From assembly GCA_000783305.1 (NCBI GenBank), contig JROE01000011.1, forward strand, positions 1-64,000: a DNA stretch of 64,000 nucleotides. Reading direction: 5' to 3'. The notes beneath the pieces were generated by a model. That model was not told where the DNA came from. It was given only the letters and a program-made list of their open reading frames with translations, and made no database searches. The DNA is from Sphingobacteriaceae bacterium DW12. GTDB taxonomy: Bacteria > Bacteroidota > Bacteroidia > Sphingobacteriales > Sphingobacteriaceae. Positions 17,578 through 25,460 of this stretch are shown here, one piece after another. Position 1 is the stretch's first letter; every line of letters starts with the position of its first letter. Both the position numbers and the translations under genes were made by a program.

Positions 17578-18441
17578 ATGGACATGGTGAATACTAAAAA
17601 ATGGATATTGATTGTATTGGTATATACAATCTTGTGGATACCGGCAGGGGCGGTTGTTCCAAAGCGAGTGATTACATTGGGCAGCGCTTTGACTGAGACG
17701 GTGTATGCAATGGGTTACGGAGCTTTTATCGTTGCTACCGATGTGACCAGTGTGTCACCAGCAGAGGCTGCCAAATTGCCAAGGGTTAGTAAAAATAGAT
17801 CTGTCTCCACCGAGGGGCTTCTTGCCTATCGTCCAGATTTAATATTGGCGCCGGCAGGCGACATATCAGCTGCTGTTGTCAATCAGTTAAAATCAGCTGG
17901 AGTTCGCGTAGTTGAGGTGAGACAAGAATACTCTGAAAAAGGAGCAGTACAATATATCCAAACCGTAGCGCAGGCAATGAATGCGACGGAAAAAGGCAAA
18001 TCATTGGTCGCAAAAGTCCAACAAGAGCTGAGTGCTGCAAAAACGGCTATTCAGAAAAGCGCGATTGGAAAAAAACCAAAGGTATTGTTTATTTATGCTA
18101 GGGGAACGGGGACGATGAGCGTTGCTGGTAAAGGAAGCAGTCTAGATGCTATTATTGAGCTTTCGGGGGCTCGTAATGCTGTACAAGAGTTTGCTGATTT
18201 CAAACCTTACACAACAGAGTCCCTGGTCAAAGCCAACCCCGATATTATCCTCATGTTTGATTTTGGGATAACCAGTCTTGGAGGGAAGGATGCTATCTTG
18301 AAGATGCCTGGCGTACGAGCTACCTCCGCAGGTAAAAATAAGCGGATTATCCAGATGAATGGTCCACTTCTCATCAATTTTAGTACACGTCTTCCTGAGG
18401 CAATACTTCAATTGAACAAATCCATAAATGCTGTTTTATAA
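17578..18441 (+). CDS. hmuT: Periplasmic hemin-binding protein of ABC transporter (HmuT-like)
   Basis: 287 residues with a signal sequence (WILIVLVYTILWIPAGAV) and a helical-backbone (type III) binding protein fold: RVITLGSALTETVYAMGYG at the start, LPRVSKNRSVSTEGLLAYRPDLILAP, and later KPYTTESLVKANPDIILMF. This is the HmuT/PhuT/BtuF-like cluster and the pattern of heme-specific members. It delivers heme from the periplasm to the HmuU permease encoded 8 bp downstream. No lipobox is seen, so the protein is free in the periplasm or anchored by an uncleaved helix. Confidence 0.9.
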   Translation: MDMVNTKKWILIVLVYTILWIPAGAVVPKRVITLGSALTETVYAMGYGAFIVATDVTSVSPAEAAKLPRVSKNRSVSTEGLLAYRPDLILAPAGDISAAVVNQLKSAGVRVVEVRQEYSEKGAVQYIQTVAQAMNATEKGKSLVAKVQQELSAAKTAIQKSAIGKKPKVLFIYARGTGTMSVAGKGSSLDAIIELSGARNAVQEFADFKPYTTESLVKANPDIILMFDFGITSLGGKDAILKMPGVRATSAGKNKRIIQMNGPLLINFSTRLPEAILQLNKSINAVL

Positions 18442-18449
18442 GAGACTAT

Positions 18450-19475
18450 ATGGATAAAAGAATGATTATCATTATGCTTGCTCTTGGACTATTGATTACC
18501 GTAGTCATCGCGTTGGGAGTTGGAGCATTCTCTATACCTGTACGGGATGTCTTGATCTTACTAGTTCAAAAAATAGGGCTTATGTCACATGCATCTATTG
18601 ATGAGACATATAGTGAGGTCCTGTTTATCGTACGATTTCCCAGAGTATTGTTAGGGGTGTTGGTTGGAGCGGCATTAGGGATATCGGGCGCTGCTATTCA
18701 GGGCATATTCCGCAATCCCTTAGCAGAACCGGGACTGATTGGTATATCCGCGGGTGCCTCTTTATTTGCTGTGTTAATTATTGCCTTTGAGGCGGTCGTA
18801 TTTGTAGGTCTAAGCCAGTTGCTAGGATACTACCTACTGGCATTTGGTGCATTTGTAGGAGCGGGCCTTACCTCCTTATTGGTCTATCAACTGTCTAAGA
18901 AGAAAGGAAGACCTCGTGTGACGACGATGTTATTGGCAGGGATTGCCATTAATGCTTTCGCAGGAGCACTTACTGGATTGGTGACATATGTTGCTGATGA
19001 GCAGCAGTTGCGGACCATTACCTTTTGGATGTTGGGTAGCTTGGGTGGTGCAACTTGGGATAATGTTATAGCAGTTCTACCGTTCATCCTTATTCCTCTA
19101 GTGGCACTGCCTTGGTTTAGCAAACCGCTGAATGCATTTGCTTTAGGTGAGGCTCAAGCAGACTTATTGGGTATGCGTACAGACTTGGTTAAGAGGTGGG
19201 TTGTTATTTTATCTACTATGGCCGTTGGCGCATCAGTCGCGGTGTCAGGAATCATCGGATTTGTAGGTTTGTTGGTGCCACATACAGTAAGATTACTTGG
19301 AGGAGTAGAGCATCGCTATGTGCTGGTATCATCAGCGATTTTAGGTGCTTTGATGCTGACTTTAGCAGATATCATATCTCGGGTGTTGGTAGCGCCTATT
19401 GAACTGCCGATAGGTGTGATTACTGCTTTATTGGGGACACCTGTGTTCCTTTATATTTTAATGACTGAAGAATAA
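18450..19475 (+). CDS. hmuU: Hemin ABC transporter permease, FecCD family
   Basis: 341 residues with about ten transmembrane helices. FRNPLAEPGLIGISAGASLFA and RFPRVLLGVLVGAALGISGAAIQG are the conserved FecCD permease motifs, and GIIGFVGLLVPHTVRLLGG is the coupling region that contacts the ATPase. Forms a homodimer in the inner membrane with HmuV as ATPase and takes heme from HmuT. It lies 8 bp after hmuT and 8 bp before the ATPase gene, a tight operon. Confidence 0.93.
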   Translation: MDKRMIIIMLALGLLITVVIALGVGAFSIPVRDVLILLVQKIGLMSHASIDETYSEVLFIVRFPRVLLGVLVGAALGISGAAIQGIFRNPLAEPGLIGISAGASLFAVLIIAFEAVVFVGLSQLLGYYLLAFGAFVGAGLTSLLVYQLSKKKGRPRVTTMLLAGIAINAFAGALTGLVTYVADEQQLRTITFWMLGSLGGATWDNVIAVLPFILIPLVALPWFSKPLNAFALGEAQADLLGMRTDLVKRWVVILSTMAVGASVAVSGIIGFVGLLVPHTVRLLGGVEHRYVLVSSAILGALMLTLADIISRVLVAPIELPIGVITALLGTPVFLYILMTEE

Positions 19476-19483
19476 GAACAGAA

Positions 19484-21226
19484 ATGCTACGTGTCGAAAA
19501 ACTAACCTATGAAGTAAAGGGTAGAACGTTACTCAAGGATATTTCCTTTCAATTGCGCAAAGGCGAAGTATTAGCACTTTTGGGGGCCAATGGTGCTGGA
19601 AAGTCGTCGTTGATGCGTCTATTATGTGGAGATAAGATTCCCTCCGAAGGTCAAATTAGTTTGATGGGTAAATCCCTCAAGCAATATGCGCCCATACAGC
19701 TAGCTAAAATGCGGGCTATGCTGGCACAGCATAATAATATGACAATGGCATTCAATGTAAGAGAAATTGTATTGATGGGACGTTATCCTCACTATAAATC
19801 AATCCCATCTGTTTATGATTTGGAGATTGTTGATGAGGTGATGGAGGTTTGCGGATTAGATGCTTTTGCGGAACGCTCTTACCTTAGTTTATCTGGAGGA
19901 GAACAGCAACGGGTGCAATTAGCACGAGTACTTGCGCAAATCTGGGACAATCCAGACAGTTTACTCTTATTGGATGAACCTGTATCGGCTCTCGATTTGA
20001 AATTTCAACAACAGGTATTGGCACTGGCCAAAGCACTCTCTCGTAAAGGATACATGGTGGTGGTGGTATTACACGATGTCAATCTTGCTGCAGTTTATGC
20101 TGATCGCATCCTCATGCTCAAAAACGGGCGTAAATGGTGTGAAGGTACACCTATTGAGGTGTTGGAAAGGAAGAACATCTATGCTGTATTTTCGGTGCAA
20201 GCCGATGTTGCTATTGATACGAAAACACTCCAACCTATTGTTCGCCTTGAGGAGTTGCATTTGAATGCCAGTGAGTTTAATACCAAGCTTCCTGTGATAC
20301 CCATATCTCAAAATGCTATTCTGGAGAAATGGGTAAGTAGTTATAAGACAAATCCATATATTGATGTTGATAAAGTGATTGAGGAGGTTGGTTGCTCTGA
20401 ATTGGAATTGTTAAAACTTGCCTATCCCTTACAAGTGAGTCCATTGAAAGAAGACTTTGTTGGATTAATACGTGACGTGGTTGGTTTGGGGGCTGTACAG
20501 ACTTTTTCGATTAGCCGAGTGGGCCAGATTGAATTTAGAGGCAGCTACACACCGCCTATATCCACGTCCAACGGGCTTGTTATAGACAATGGAGAATATC
20601 GTATGGAACTTAGAACCTCGCTCTGGAAAGTAGGCGTAGCTGTTAATAACGAATGGGGCAATGGCTTCTATTTCTTCGACCGACAAGGAAGATTGCTTCA
20701 TAAGATTGTGCTTATTGAAGGGCAGAGTGATTCTACAATCTATCACAAGCTCCTTCAACAATATAAAGCCGTTGACGTGGGAATAGATTCTCTAAAAATC
20801 GAAGCAGCTGCTCCGGTCTTGGATTTCGATCCACAAGTAAACTCTAATGTGGCAGTCAACACTTGGAAGGGGGTGTTAGCACAATCGGTATCTATCAAGG
20901 CCCATACTCACTTTTTGATGAATACAGAGGAGGGATGCTACAGTTGTAGGGGATATATAACAGGTCTGGTGGATCAAGGAGGACGCTACCAAATTATGTA
21001 TCCTGCTGCAACGGTCACATTGGATAAAATCAATGGATTGACCTCAAGTGATACATGTACAGTTGCGCAAAATAACACCTTTAATACCGAGTTGTTGAAT
21101 AGTCGATATGCTGTGTCACTTGGCTTTAGTGTGGATAATAACTTATCTAATATTACTTTATATGATGGGGGAAAGAATGATTGTAATGCAAGAAATATGA
21201 ATAATCCAATTAAATCCAATATATGA
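19484..21226 (+). CDS. hmuV: HmuV ATPase fused to a HemS-like heme-handling domain
   Basis: 580 residues, more than twice the usual HmuV. Residues 1 to about 260 are a complete ABC ATPase: Walker A GANGAGKSS (34-42), signature LSGGEQQRVQLARVL, Walker B LLLLDEPVSALD and the H-loop VVVLHDVNLAA. From about 273 the chain follows HemS/HmuS/ChuS: KVIEEVGCSELELLKLAYP, RDVVGLGAVQTFSISRVGQIEF, GEYRMELRTSLWKVGVAV and GFYFFDRQGRLLHKIVLIEG match the first half of HemS, and a weaker second half (CRGYITGLVDQGGRYQIMYPA) follows its repeat. The fusion suggests heme is handed to the processing domain as it enters the cytoplasm. The heme-ligand histidine of HemS could not be located and the second half is degenerate. 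The stop overlaps the next start by 4 bp. Confidence 0.87.
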   Translation: MLRVEKLTYEVKGRTLLKDISFQLRKGEVLALLGANGAGKSSLMRLLCGDKIPSEGQISLMGKSLKQYAPIQLAKMRAMLAQHNNMTMAFNVREIVLMGRYPHYKSIPSVYDLEIVDEVMEVCGLDAFAERSYLSLSGGEQQRVQLARVLAQIWDNPDSLLLLDEPVSALDLKFQQQVLALAKALSRKGYMVVVVLHDVNLAAVYADRILMLKNGRKWCEGTPIEVLERKNIYAVFSVQADVAIDTKTLQPIVRLEELHLNASEFNTKLPVIPISQNAILEKWVSSYKTNPYIDVDKVIEEVGCSELELLKLAYPLQVSPLKEDFVGLIRDVVGLGAVQTFSISRVGQIEFRGSYTPPISTSNGLVIDNGEYRMELRTSLWKVGVAVNNEWGNGFYFFDRQGRLLHKIVLIEGQSDSTIYHKLLQQYKAVDVGIDSLKIEAAAPVLDFDPQVNSNVAVNTWKGVLAQSVSIKAHTHFLMNTEEGCYSCRGYITGLVDQGGRYQIMYPAATVTLDKINGLTSSDTCTVAQNNTFNTELLNSRYAVSLGFSVDNNLSNITLYDGGKNDCNARNMNNPIKSNI

Positions 21227-21516
21227 TGCGTACTTCTATTCCTGTTGTACATCAAGATGTACACGATTTGTTACAAGCTTATTGTATCGAACAACAATTA
21301 CAGTATTCCAAGAAAAGACATGTGATCCTCGCTCGGATGTTACAACAACATGATTGGATTGACGCAATCGAATTATGGATTAGTCTGGAACGGGTGGCCA
21401 GTGTAAGTTGCATATACCAAACACTTCGGATTTTAGTTCAAGCTGGGATTGTTGACAAAAAAACTGATCGAGACCGTACTATGCGCTTCCGCTGTTCGAC
21501 CAATCGAGACAATTAA
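21223..21516 (+). CDS. Miniature Fur-like DNA-binding protein
   Basis: 97 residues. The part YSKKRHVILARMLQQHDWID...ASVSCIYQTLRILVQAGIVDKK has the layout of the Fur winged helix (usual KVTLPRLKIL, AEDLY and ATVYRTLNQFEEAGLV). The protein ends right after the wing, so the C-terminal dimerisation and metal-binding domain of Fur is absent. It overlaps the end of the hmuV fusion gene (ATGA) and is therefore translationally coupled to the heme transporter. It could regulate the hmu genes without a metal site, or modulate a full-length Fur. The family link is by fold pattern only and a plain small winged helix cannot be ruled out. Confidence 0.7.
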   Translation: MMRTSIPVVHQDVHDLLQAYCIEQQLQYSKKRHVILARMLQQHDWIDAIELWISLERVASVSCIYQTLRILVQAGIVDKKTDRDRTMRFRCSTNRDN

Positions 21517-21607
21517 TAGATTGTTATTTAGAAAGAGTTTAAATAAGTGGTGATTCTGTAAGGAAAATATGTATCTTTAGCTTAAATTATCATGATTATC
21601 CTGCTAT

Positions 21608-22570
21608 ATGTTGATCAAGAGTAAAATTGAAGAATTGGATGAATGGCTTTTCATAGAAGAGATTCCAGACCTTTATATTCCCGATAAGCCATTGATTGAG
21701 AAACGGATCGAGATTAGGCGAGACCCAATAACGATGACTAATTATCAGCTTTCTACGAGTGGTTTATTCATTTTACATACGCAAATGCGGTTTCATAAAC
21801 CGGTTCATATATACACAGAGGTTGAAGGCGAGGTAATCACAAGTCAGTTTATCTTTTACAAAGCCGCCGACAGTAAGATGCCTTTTGGCATGAGCCGTCA
21901 TAATATCCGATATATTCCGACGGTCAAATCCAGTCACGAAGTTAAAACGGACGTGGAGTATAGCTACTTTATTGCAGTCATTTCCAAGGCTTATTACCTC
22001 AATCTAATCAAAAGAGATTCCCATCTACATCGTGATTTTGTCAAAAATATTGAGAAAGGAGTATATACGTCCTACGCCGAGCAGGACTTGGTAGCTACAT
22101 ATGAGATGCAGCATACTATACAAGAGCTCATCGAGTCGAAGAAATCTGGCGAAATACGTCGTTTACATACCGAGTCTAGAATTGTGGAATTATTGATGTA
22201 CCAGTTTGAGCAATATAGCGAATTGGGTACACCAGCCACTGATGTCTTTAACGAGGAAGATATACAGCGATTGGAATTGGCGAGACAGATTTTGGAGCAA
22301 CGTATTGCTAATCCACCTACACAAAAGGAATTGGCCTCGGAAGTCCTCATGAGTGAAAGTAAACTCCGTAAGGATTTCAAAGAATATTTCTCTGTGACTA
22401 TCCATGACTATTTAACCAGGATACGTATGGAAAAAGCACGTATACTTCTACTGGCTAAGCAAATGACGGTTTACGAAGTTGCGCTACTTACTGGATTCGG
22501 TCATCAGAATAATTTCAGCAGTGCGTTTAAGAAATATTATGGAATATCCCCTGGGGAATTGAAATCATAG
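21608..22570 (+). CDS. AraC family transcriptional regulator (PchR-like)
   Basis: 320 residues. The C-terminal 100 residues hold two helix-turn-helix units: PTQKELASEVLMSESKLRKDFK and MTVYEVALLTGFGHQNNFSSAFKKYYGISPGEL, the AraC signature. The N-terminal 200 residues form a ligand-binding region like those of the PchR-type siderophore and iron regulators, with no cysteine or metal motif. It starts 91 bp after the mini-Fur gene in the same direction. By position it could control the heme locus; the effector is unknown. The hairpin after the gene makes it the last unit of this group. Confidence 0.88.
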   Translation: MLIKSKIEELDEWLFIEEIPDLYIPDKPLIEKRIEIRRDPITMTNYQLSTSGLFILHTQMRFHKPVHIYTEVEGEVITSQFIFYKAADSKMPFGMSRHNIRYIPTVKSSHEVKTDVEYSYFIAVISKAYYLNLIKRDSHLHRDFVKNIEKGVYTSYAEQDLVATYEMQHTIQELIESKKSGEIRRLHTESRIVELLMYQFEQYSELGTPATDVFNEEDIQRLELARQILEQRIANPPTQKELASEVLMSESKLRKDFKEYFSVTIHDYLTRIRMEKARILLLAKQMTVYEVALLTGFGHQNNFSSAFKKYYGISPGELKS

Positions 22571-22610
22571 ACACCCTCTTGGGCCTTTGTTGCCCGGTTA
22601 AACTCAAGCT

Positions 22611-22634
22611 TGATATTGTGCGTTTGCAATATCA
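22611..22634 (+). terminator. Terminator after the AraC gene
   Basis: TGATATTG/CAATATCA stem of 8 bp with an 8-nt loop followed by TTTTTC, 40 bp after the stop codon. Confidence 0.65.
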
Positions 22635-22702
22635 TTTTTCATTTTACTACATTTATTCAAGAATGGTTAAAGTAAAAGCTGATTGTCTTCGTCTATTGTT
22701 GT

Positions 22703-23284
22703 ATGGACTCTATTCATATCTTAAACATGTCTGATAAAACCCCGTCTTCTCTATCCGAAGTTGTTAAGGACTACGGCTCTCAATTGCTTCGTTTTATCAA
22801 GGGGAAGGTGAAAAAGGTGGAAGACGCCGAAGATATTTTGCAGGAGGTGTGGTACCAAACCAGTCGACTTTCCAATATTGATCAATTAGAGAATATTAGC
22901 GGATGGCTTTATGCCATTACGCGAAATAAAATAACCGATCTGTACCGAAAAAAAAAGACAGAAGCCATCGAGGATCAAACATATGAAGATGAGGACGGGC
23001 GCATACAGATTAAGGAAATCCTGCTATCTGATGACACAAACGATGCTGAGCTGAAAATGTTTAAGGAAGTGTTTTGGGAAGAGTTGATGCGTGCATTGGG
23101 CGAATTGCCCGAGAAACAAAGAAATACTTTTATATGGCACGAAATTGAGGAAATGACCTTGCAAGAGATTGCGAATCAGGAAGGGGAAAATATTAAAACT
23201 ATTATTAGCCGCAAAGGCTATGCAGTAAAGCATCTTAGACAACGACTTCGGGTGTTGTATCAAGAAATAGAATATAAGAGATAG
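22703..23284 (+). CDS. ECF-type RNA polymerase sigma factor
   Basis: 193 residues. Region 2 reads RFIKGKVKKVEDAEDILQEVWYQ and continues with GWLYAITRNKITDLYRKKK, and region 4 reads ALGELPEKQRNTFIWHEIEEMTLQEIANQEGENIKTIISRKGYAVKHLRQRL, as in sigma-70 group 4. An internal ATG at 22727 is an alternative start. No FecR/anti-sigma gene follows; instead there is a small membrane protein 4 bp downstream that probably belongs to the same transcript and could act as its partner. The target promoters are unknown. Confidence 0.9.
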   Translation: MDSIHILNMSDKTPSSLSEVVKDYGSQLLRFIKGKVKKVEDAEDILQEVWYQTSRLSNIDQLENISGWLYAITRNKITDLYRKKKTEAIEDQTYEDEDGRIQIKEILLSDDTNDAELKMFKEVFWEELMRALGELPEKQRNTFIWHEIEEMTLQEIANQEGENIKTIISRKGYAVKHLRQRLRVLYQEIEYKR

Positions 23285-23288
23285 GATT

Positions 23289-23651
23289 ATGAATAAGAGA
23301 TTGAGTAGAAATAAGAAGAGAAAGATTCTCTTTATGGTACCTTGCGTGGTTGGACTTACTTTACTATTTGTTTGGGGTGTGCAGCTCTTATGGAATGGCT
23401 TGATTCCCGAAATAATAGGGTGGAAAGCGATTACATATTGGCAAGCGTTCGGAATCTTGCTTTTGTCGAAAATCCTTTTTGGAGGATTTAGATTCAAGGG
23501 CAGGGGAGCTGGAAGGTGTGACAAGCAACAGTTCAGATCGAAATGGGAACACTTGACGGATGATGATAGATCAAAGTTCAGAGAAGAATGGAAGCGCAGG
23601 TTTTCATCGATGTGTAAAGACCGTGGAAAGAATGAAGAATCCCAAACATAA
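23289..23651 (+). CDS. Small membrane protein coupled to the sigma factor
   Basis: 120 residues. Two hydrophobic segments (FMVPCVVGLTLLFVWGVQLLW and YWQAFGILLLSKILFGGF) are followed by a cationic, hydrophilic tail with HLTDDDRSKFREEWKRRFSSM. Short proteins with this architecture (two helices, then a W-x-x-x-T-x-E/D-x-R motif) regularly follow ECF sigma genes in Bacteroidota, but their role is not known to me; an anti-sigma or co-regulator is a guess. The gene starts 4 bp after the sigma stop, and the terminator stem overlaps its last codons. Confidence 0.8.
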   Translation: MNKRLSRNKKRKILFMVPCVVGLTLLFVWGVQLLWNGLIPEIIGWKAITYWQAFGILLLSKILFGGFRFKGRGAGRCDKQQFRSKWEHLTDDDRSKFREEWKRRFSSMCKDRGKNEESQT

Positions 23652-23665
23652 AGTTTGGGATTCTT
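23635..23665 (+). terminator. Terminator overlapping the end of the small membrane protein gene
   Basis: Perfect 13-bp stem AAGAATCCCAAAC/GTTTGGGATTCTT with a 5-nt loop, then TTTT. The left arm is part of the coding sequence. Confidence 0.8.
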
Positions 23666-23830
23666 TTATAAAAATAAATATTGATTAAAGTATTGGTCGG
23701 TGTAGGACGTCTTCTATAAAAAGGCCTTTGATATTCATACGAATAAACACGGAACCATTTACGCGAAATGGTTTCATCAACAAGAAAAGCAAATCGGTCT
23801 ACTTATTGGTAGATCCTAAACAAAGACAAA

Positions 23831-24124
23831 ATGATGAAAAATAAAATCAGATTTATAGTACCTAAGTTGATTGGAGCTACACTTATCGTTGGCCTACTAT
23901 CCTTGGTGATTGGGCTTTTATTCAAGCTATTGGTTGTTGGCACGTTCCTTGCAAGCGCGGGATTCTTTATCGCTTCTAGAATGCAGAAAAAAAGACGTCC
24001 AAAGATGTTAAAGGAGTACAACAGTCCTATTGCACCTCAAGTAGGAAATGATTCTTCGTTTGGAATCAAACCCCAGAATATTGGTGTTCAACATTCTACT
24101 CTAGCCATTATCCCTATCCATTAA
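23831..24124 (+). CDS. Small membrane protein of unknown function before hsp20
   Basis: 97 residues. One long or two short hydrophobic segments (LIGATLIVGLLSLVIGLLFKLLVVGTFLASAGFFIASRM) are followed by a basic stretch MQKKRRPKMLKEY and a neutral tail. I do not recognise a family. It begins 180 bp after the sigma-linked gene and ends 17 bp before hsp20 on the same strand, so it may be part of a stress-related transcript with it. Two small inverted repeats (AACCATTTACGCGAAATGGTTT and GTCTAC...GTAGAT) lie in its leader. Confidence 0.7.
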   Translation: MMKNKIRFIVPKLIGATLIVGLLSLVIGLLFKLLVVGTFLASAGFFIASRMQKKRRPKMLKEYNSPIAPQVGNDSSFGIKPQNIGVQHSTLAIIPIH

Positions 24125-24141
24125 TTTTCATACTAATAACT

Positions 24142-24615
24142 ATGTTTAATACTAATAGCAATACCGCAGACTGTTACGAACAATACGGGAAATTGAAAAG
24201 TACGTTTGCGCAAAAAATTGGAAGAATCAGAGACGAGTTCTGTAAAGATGAAGACGTATTAGAAGCGTATTCCTATCGTCATGACAATAGTCTACCACCC
24301 GTTAATATTTCAGAAAGCGAGTCATTTTTTACATTGCAGTTGTTTGCTGCTGGGCTAAAGAAGGATCGTTTTAAGATTGAAGTGAAAGGTAAAATGTTGG
24401 TCATCAGCTATCTTTTTGTCGAAAGTGAGCATGATCCTGAAATTTTGCATATATACCGTGAGTTCGTTCCAAAGGCCTTTCAGCGATCTTTCCAATTGGA
24501 TGAACAGGTTTCTACAATAAACGTCGCCGCGAGTTATGAAGAAGGTGTGTTGACCGTGATTTTACCAAAAGACCCATTAATCAATGTGGCCGCTCAAGAG
24601 GTGCAGGTTGGTTAA
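24142..24615 (+). CDS. Hsp20/alpha-crystallin family small heat-shock protein
   Basis: 157 residues, the typical size. The central alpha-crystallin domain runs from about residue 48 (NISESESFFTLQLFAAGLKKDRFKIEVKGKMLVISY) to the end of YEEGVLTVILPKDP, which is the family C-terminal strand motif G-V-L-T-V-x-L-P. Small heat-shock proteins hold unfolding proteins in the cytoplasm until ATP-dependent chaperones act. The N-terminal arm is long and has cysteine residues. The gene follows two small membrane proteins and an ECF sigma factor, consistent with stress control. Confidence 0.9.
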   Translation: MFNTNSNTADCYEQYGKLKSTFAQKIGRIRDEFCKDEDVLEAYSYRHDNSLPPVNISESESFFTLQLFAAGLKKDRFKIEVKGKMLVISYLFVESEHDPEILHIYREFVPKAFQRSFQLDEQVSTINVAASYEEGVLTVILPKDPLINVAAQEVQVG

Positions 24616-24640
24616 CTAGGGCAGCGTTGCCAATAAAATA

Positions 24641-24667
24641 AAGAAGCGGGAGATTATCCCGCTTCTT
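24641..24667 (+). terminator. Terminator after hsp20
   Basis: Perfect 11-bp stem AAGAAGCGGGA/TCCCGCTTCTT with a 5-nt loop, then TTGTTTTT. Confidence 0.85.
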
Positions 24668-24712
24668 TTGTTTTTGACTGCTATCAATCAAATGTAATGC
24701 TTAACCGAAAAA

Positions 24713-25348
24713 TTACTCTGTCGTAATAATTTCGAATGACCCTTCGTTTCCGGGGCTACCGGAGTAAATTTGTCCTTGAGGAAGCCCCCTTAGTCCTCCA
24801 GGGGAAATCTTGATGCGATCGTAGATGTTACGTAGGTCTGATGTCGCATTTACGGCTTTACCTCCTGCTTTCACATCCGCATACAAATATTGCTTCGCCT
24901 TTTTGTCTGTTTGTTGAGGCTTTATGCTATTCGGAGCTAGGGTTATCTTTACATGACCACCATTTCCATTTGGATTGGTTTTGGTGCCATTAAATGCATC
25001 ATCACCCTTTGCAATAACATAAAGAGAACCTAATTTTTGAAAATTGACCTGTATGTCAAAATTACTTCCATTGTTTTTACCGTCTGTGCCCGAAATCGAT
25101 GCTCGATTTCCAATCTCGGCATGACCGACTACCAATTTTACGTCTTTCTTCCCGTAAAACATTAAGGAAGCACGATCACCCATAATCAATGTGTCGATGT
25201 GCAGCACGATACTAGAATCTCTATTGTTGAAATTCTTCTTCGCCTTCTTGCCAATTTCCAATTTAGAAATGTGTTCTGTCTGCACTTGAGCCTGTACAGC
25301 AAAAACTACTGCTAAACTTGCCATTAAAGCTATGATATACTTTTTCAT
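24713..25348 (-). CDS. Secreted protein of unknown function
   Basis: 211 residues with a clean signal peptide (MKKYIIALMASLAVVFAVQAQ). The mature part begins VQTEHISKLEIGKKAKKNF and contains short beta-rich segments (LHIDTLIMGDRASLMFYGKKDVKLVV, GNRASISGTDGKNNGS) and a glycine/asparagine-rich stretch (NPNGNGG). I recognise no family. It is probably periplasmic or surface-exposed. It is convergent with hsp20 and lies 112 bp from lpxB on the same strand. Confidence 0.75.
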   Translation of the reverse strand: MKKYIIALMASLAVVFAVQAQVQTEHISKLEIGKKAKKNFNNRDSSIVLHIDTLIMGDRASLMFYGKKDVKLVVGHAEIGNRASISGTDGKNNGSNFDIQVNFQKLGSLYVIAKGDDAFNGTKTNPNGNGGHVKITLAPNSIKPQQTDKKAKQYLYADVKAGGKAVNATSDLRNIYDRIKISPGGLRGLPQGQIYSGSPGNEGSFEIITTE

Positions 25349-25460
25349 CGTTTATTGATTTAAATAACCTATCTTTTAATACTGATACTAAGACAATTCA
25401 CAAAAGAAAAGGTTTAATAAATCATGCAGTTTTGAATATTATTTTTTTTACAGGAGTTTT

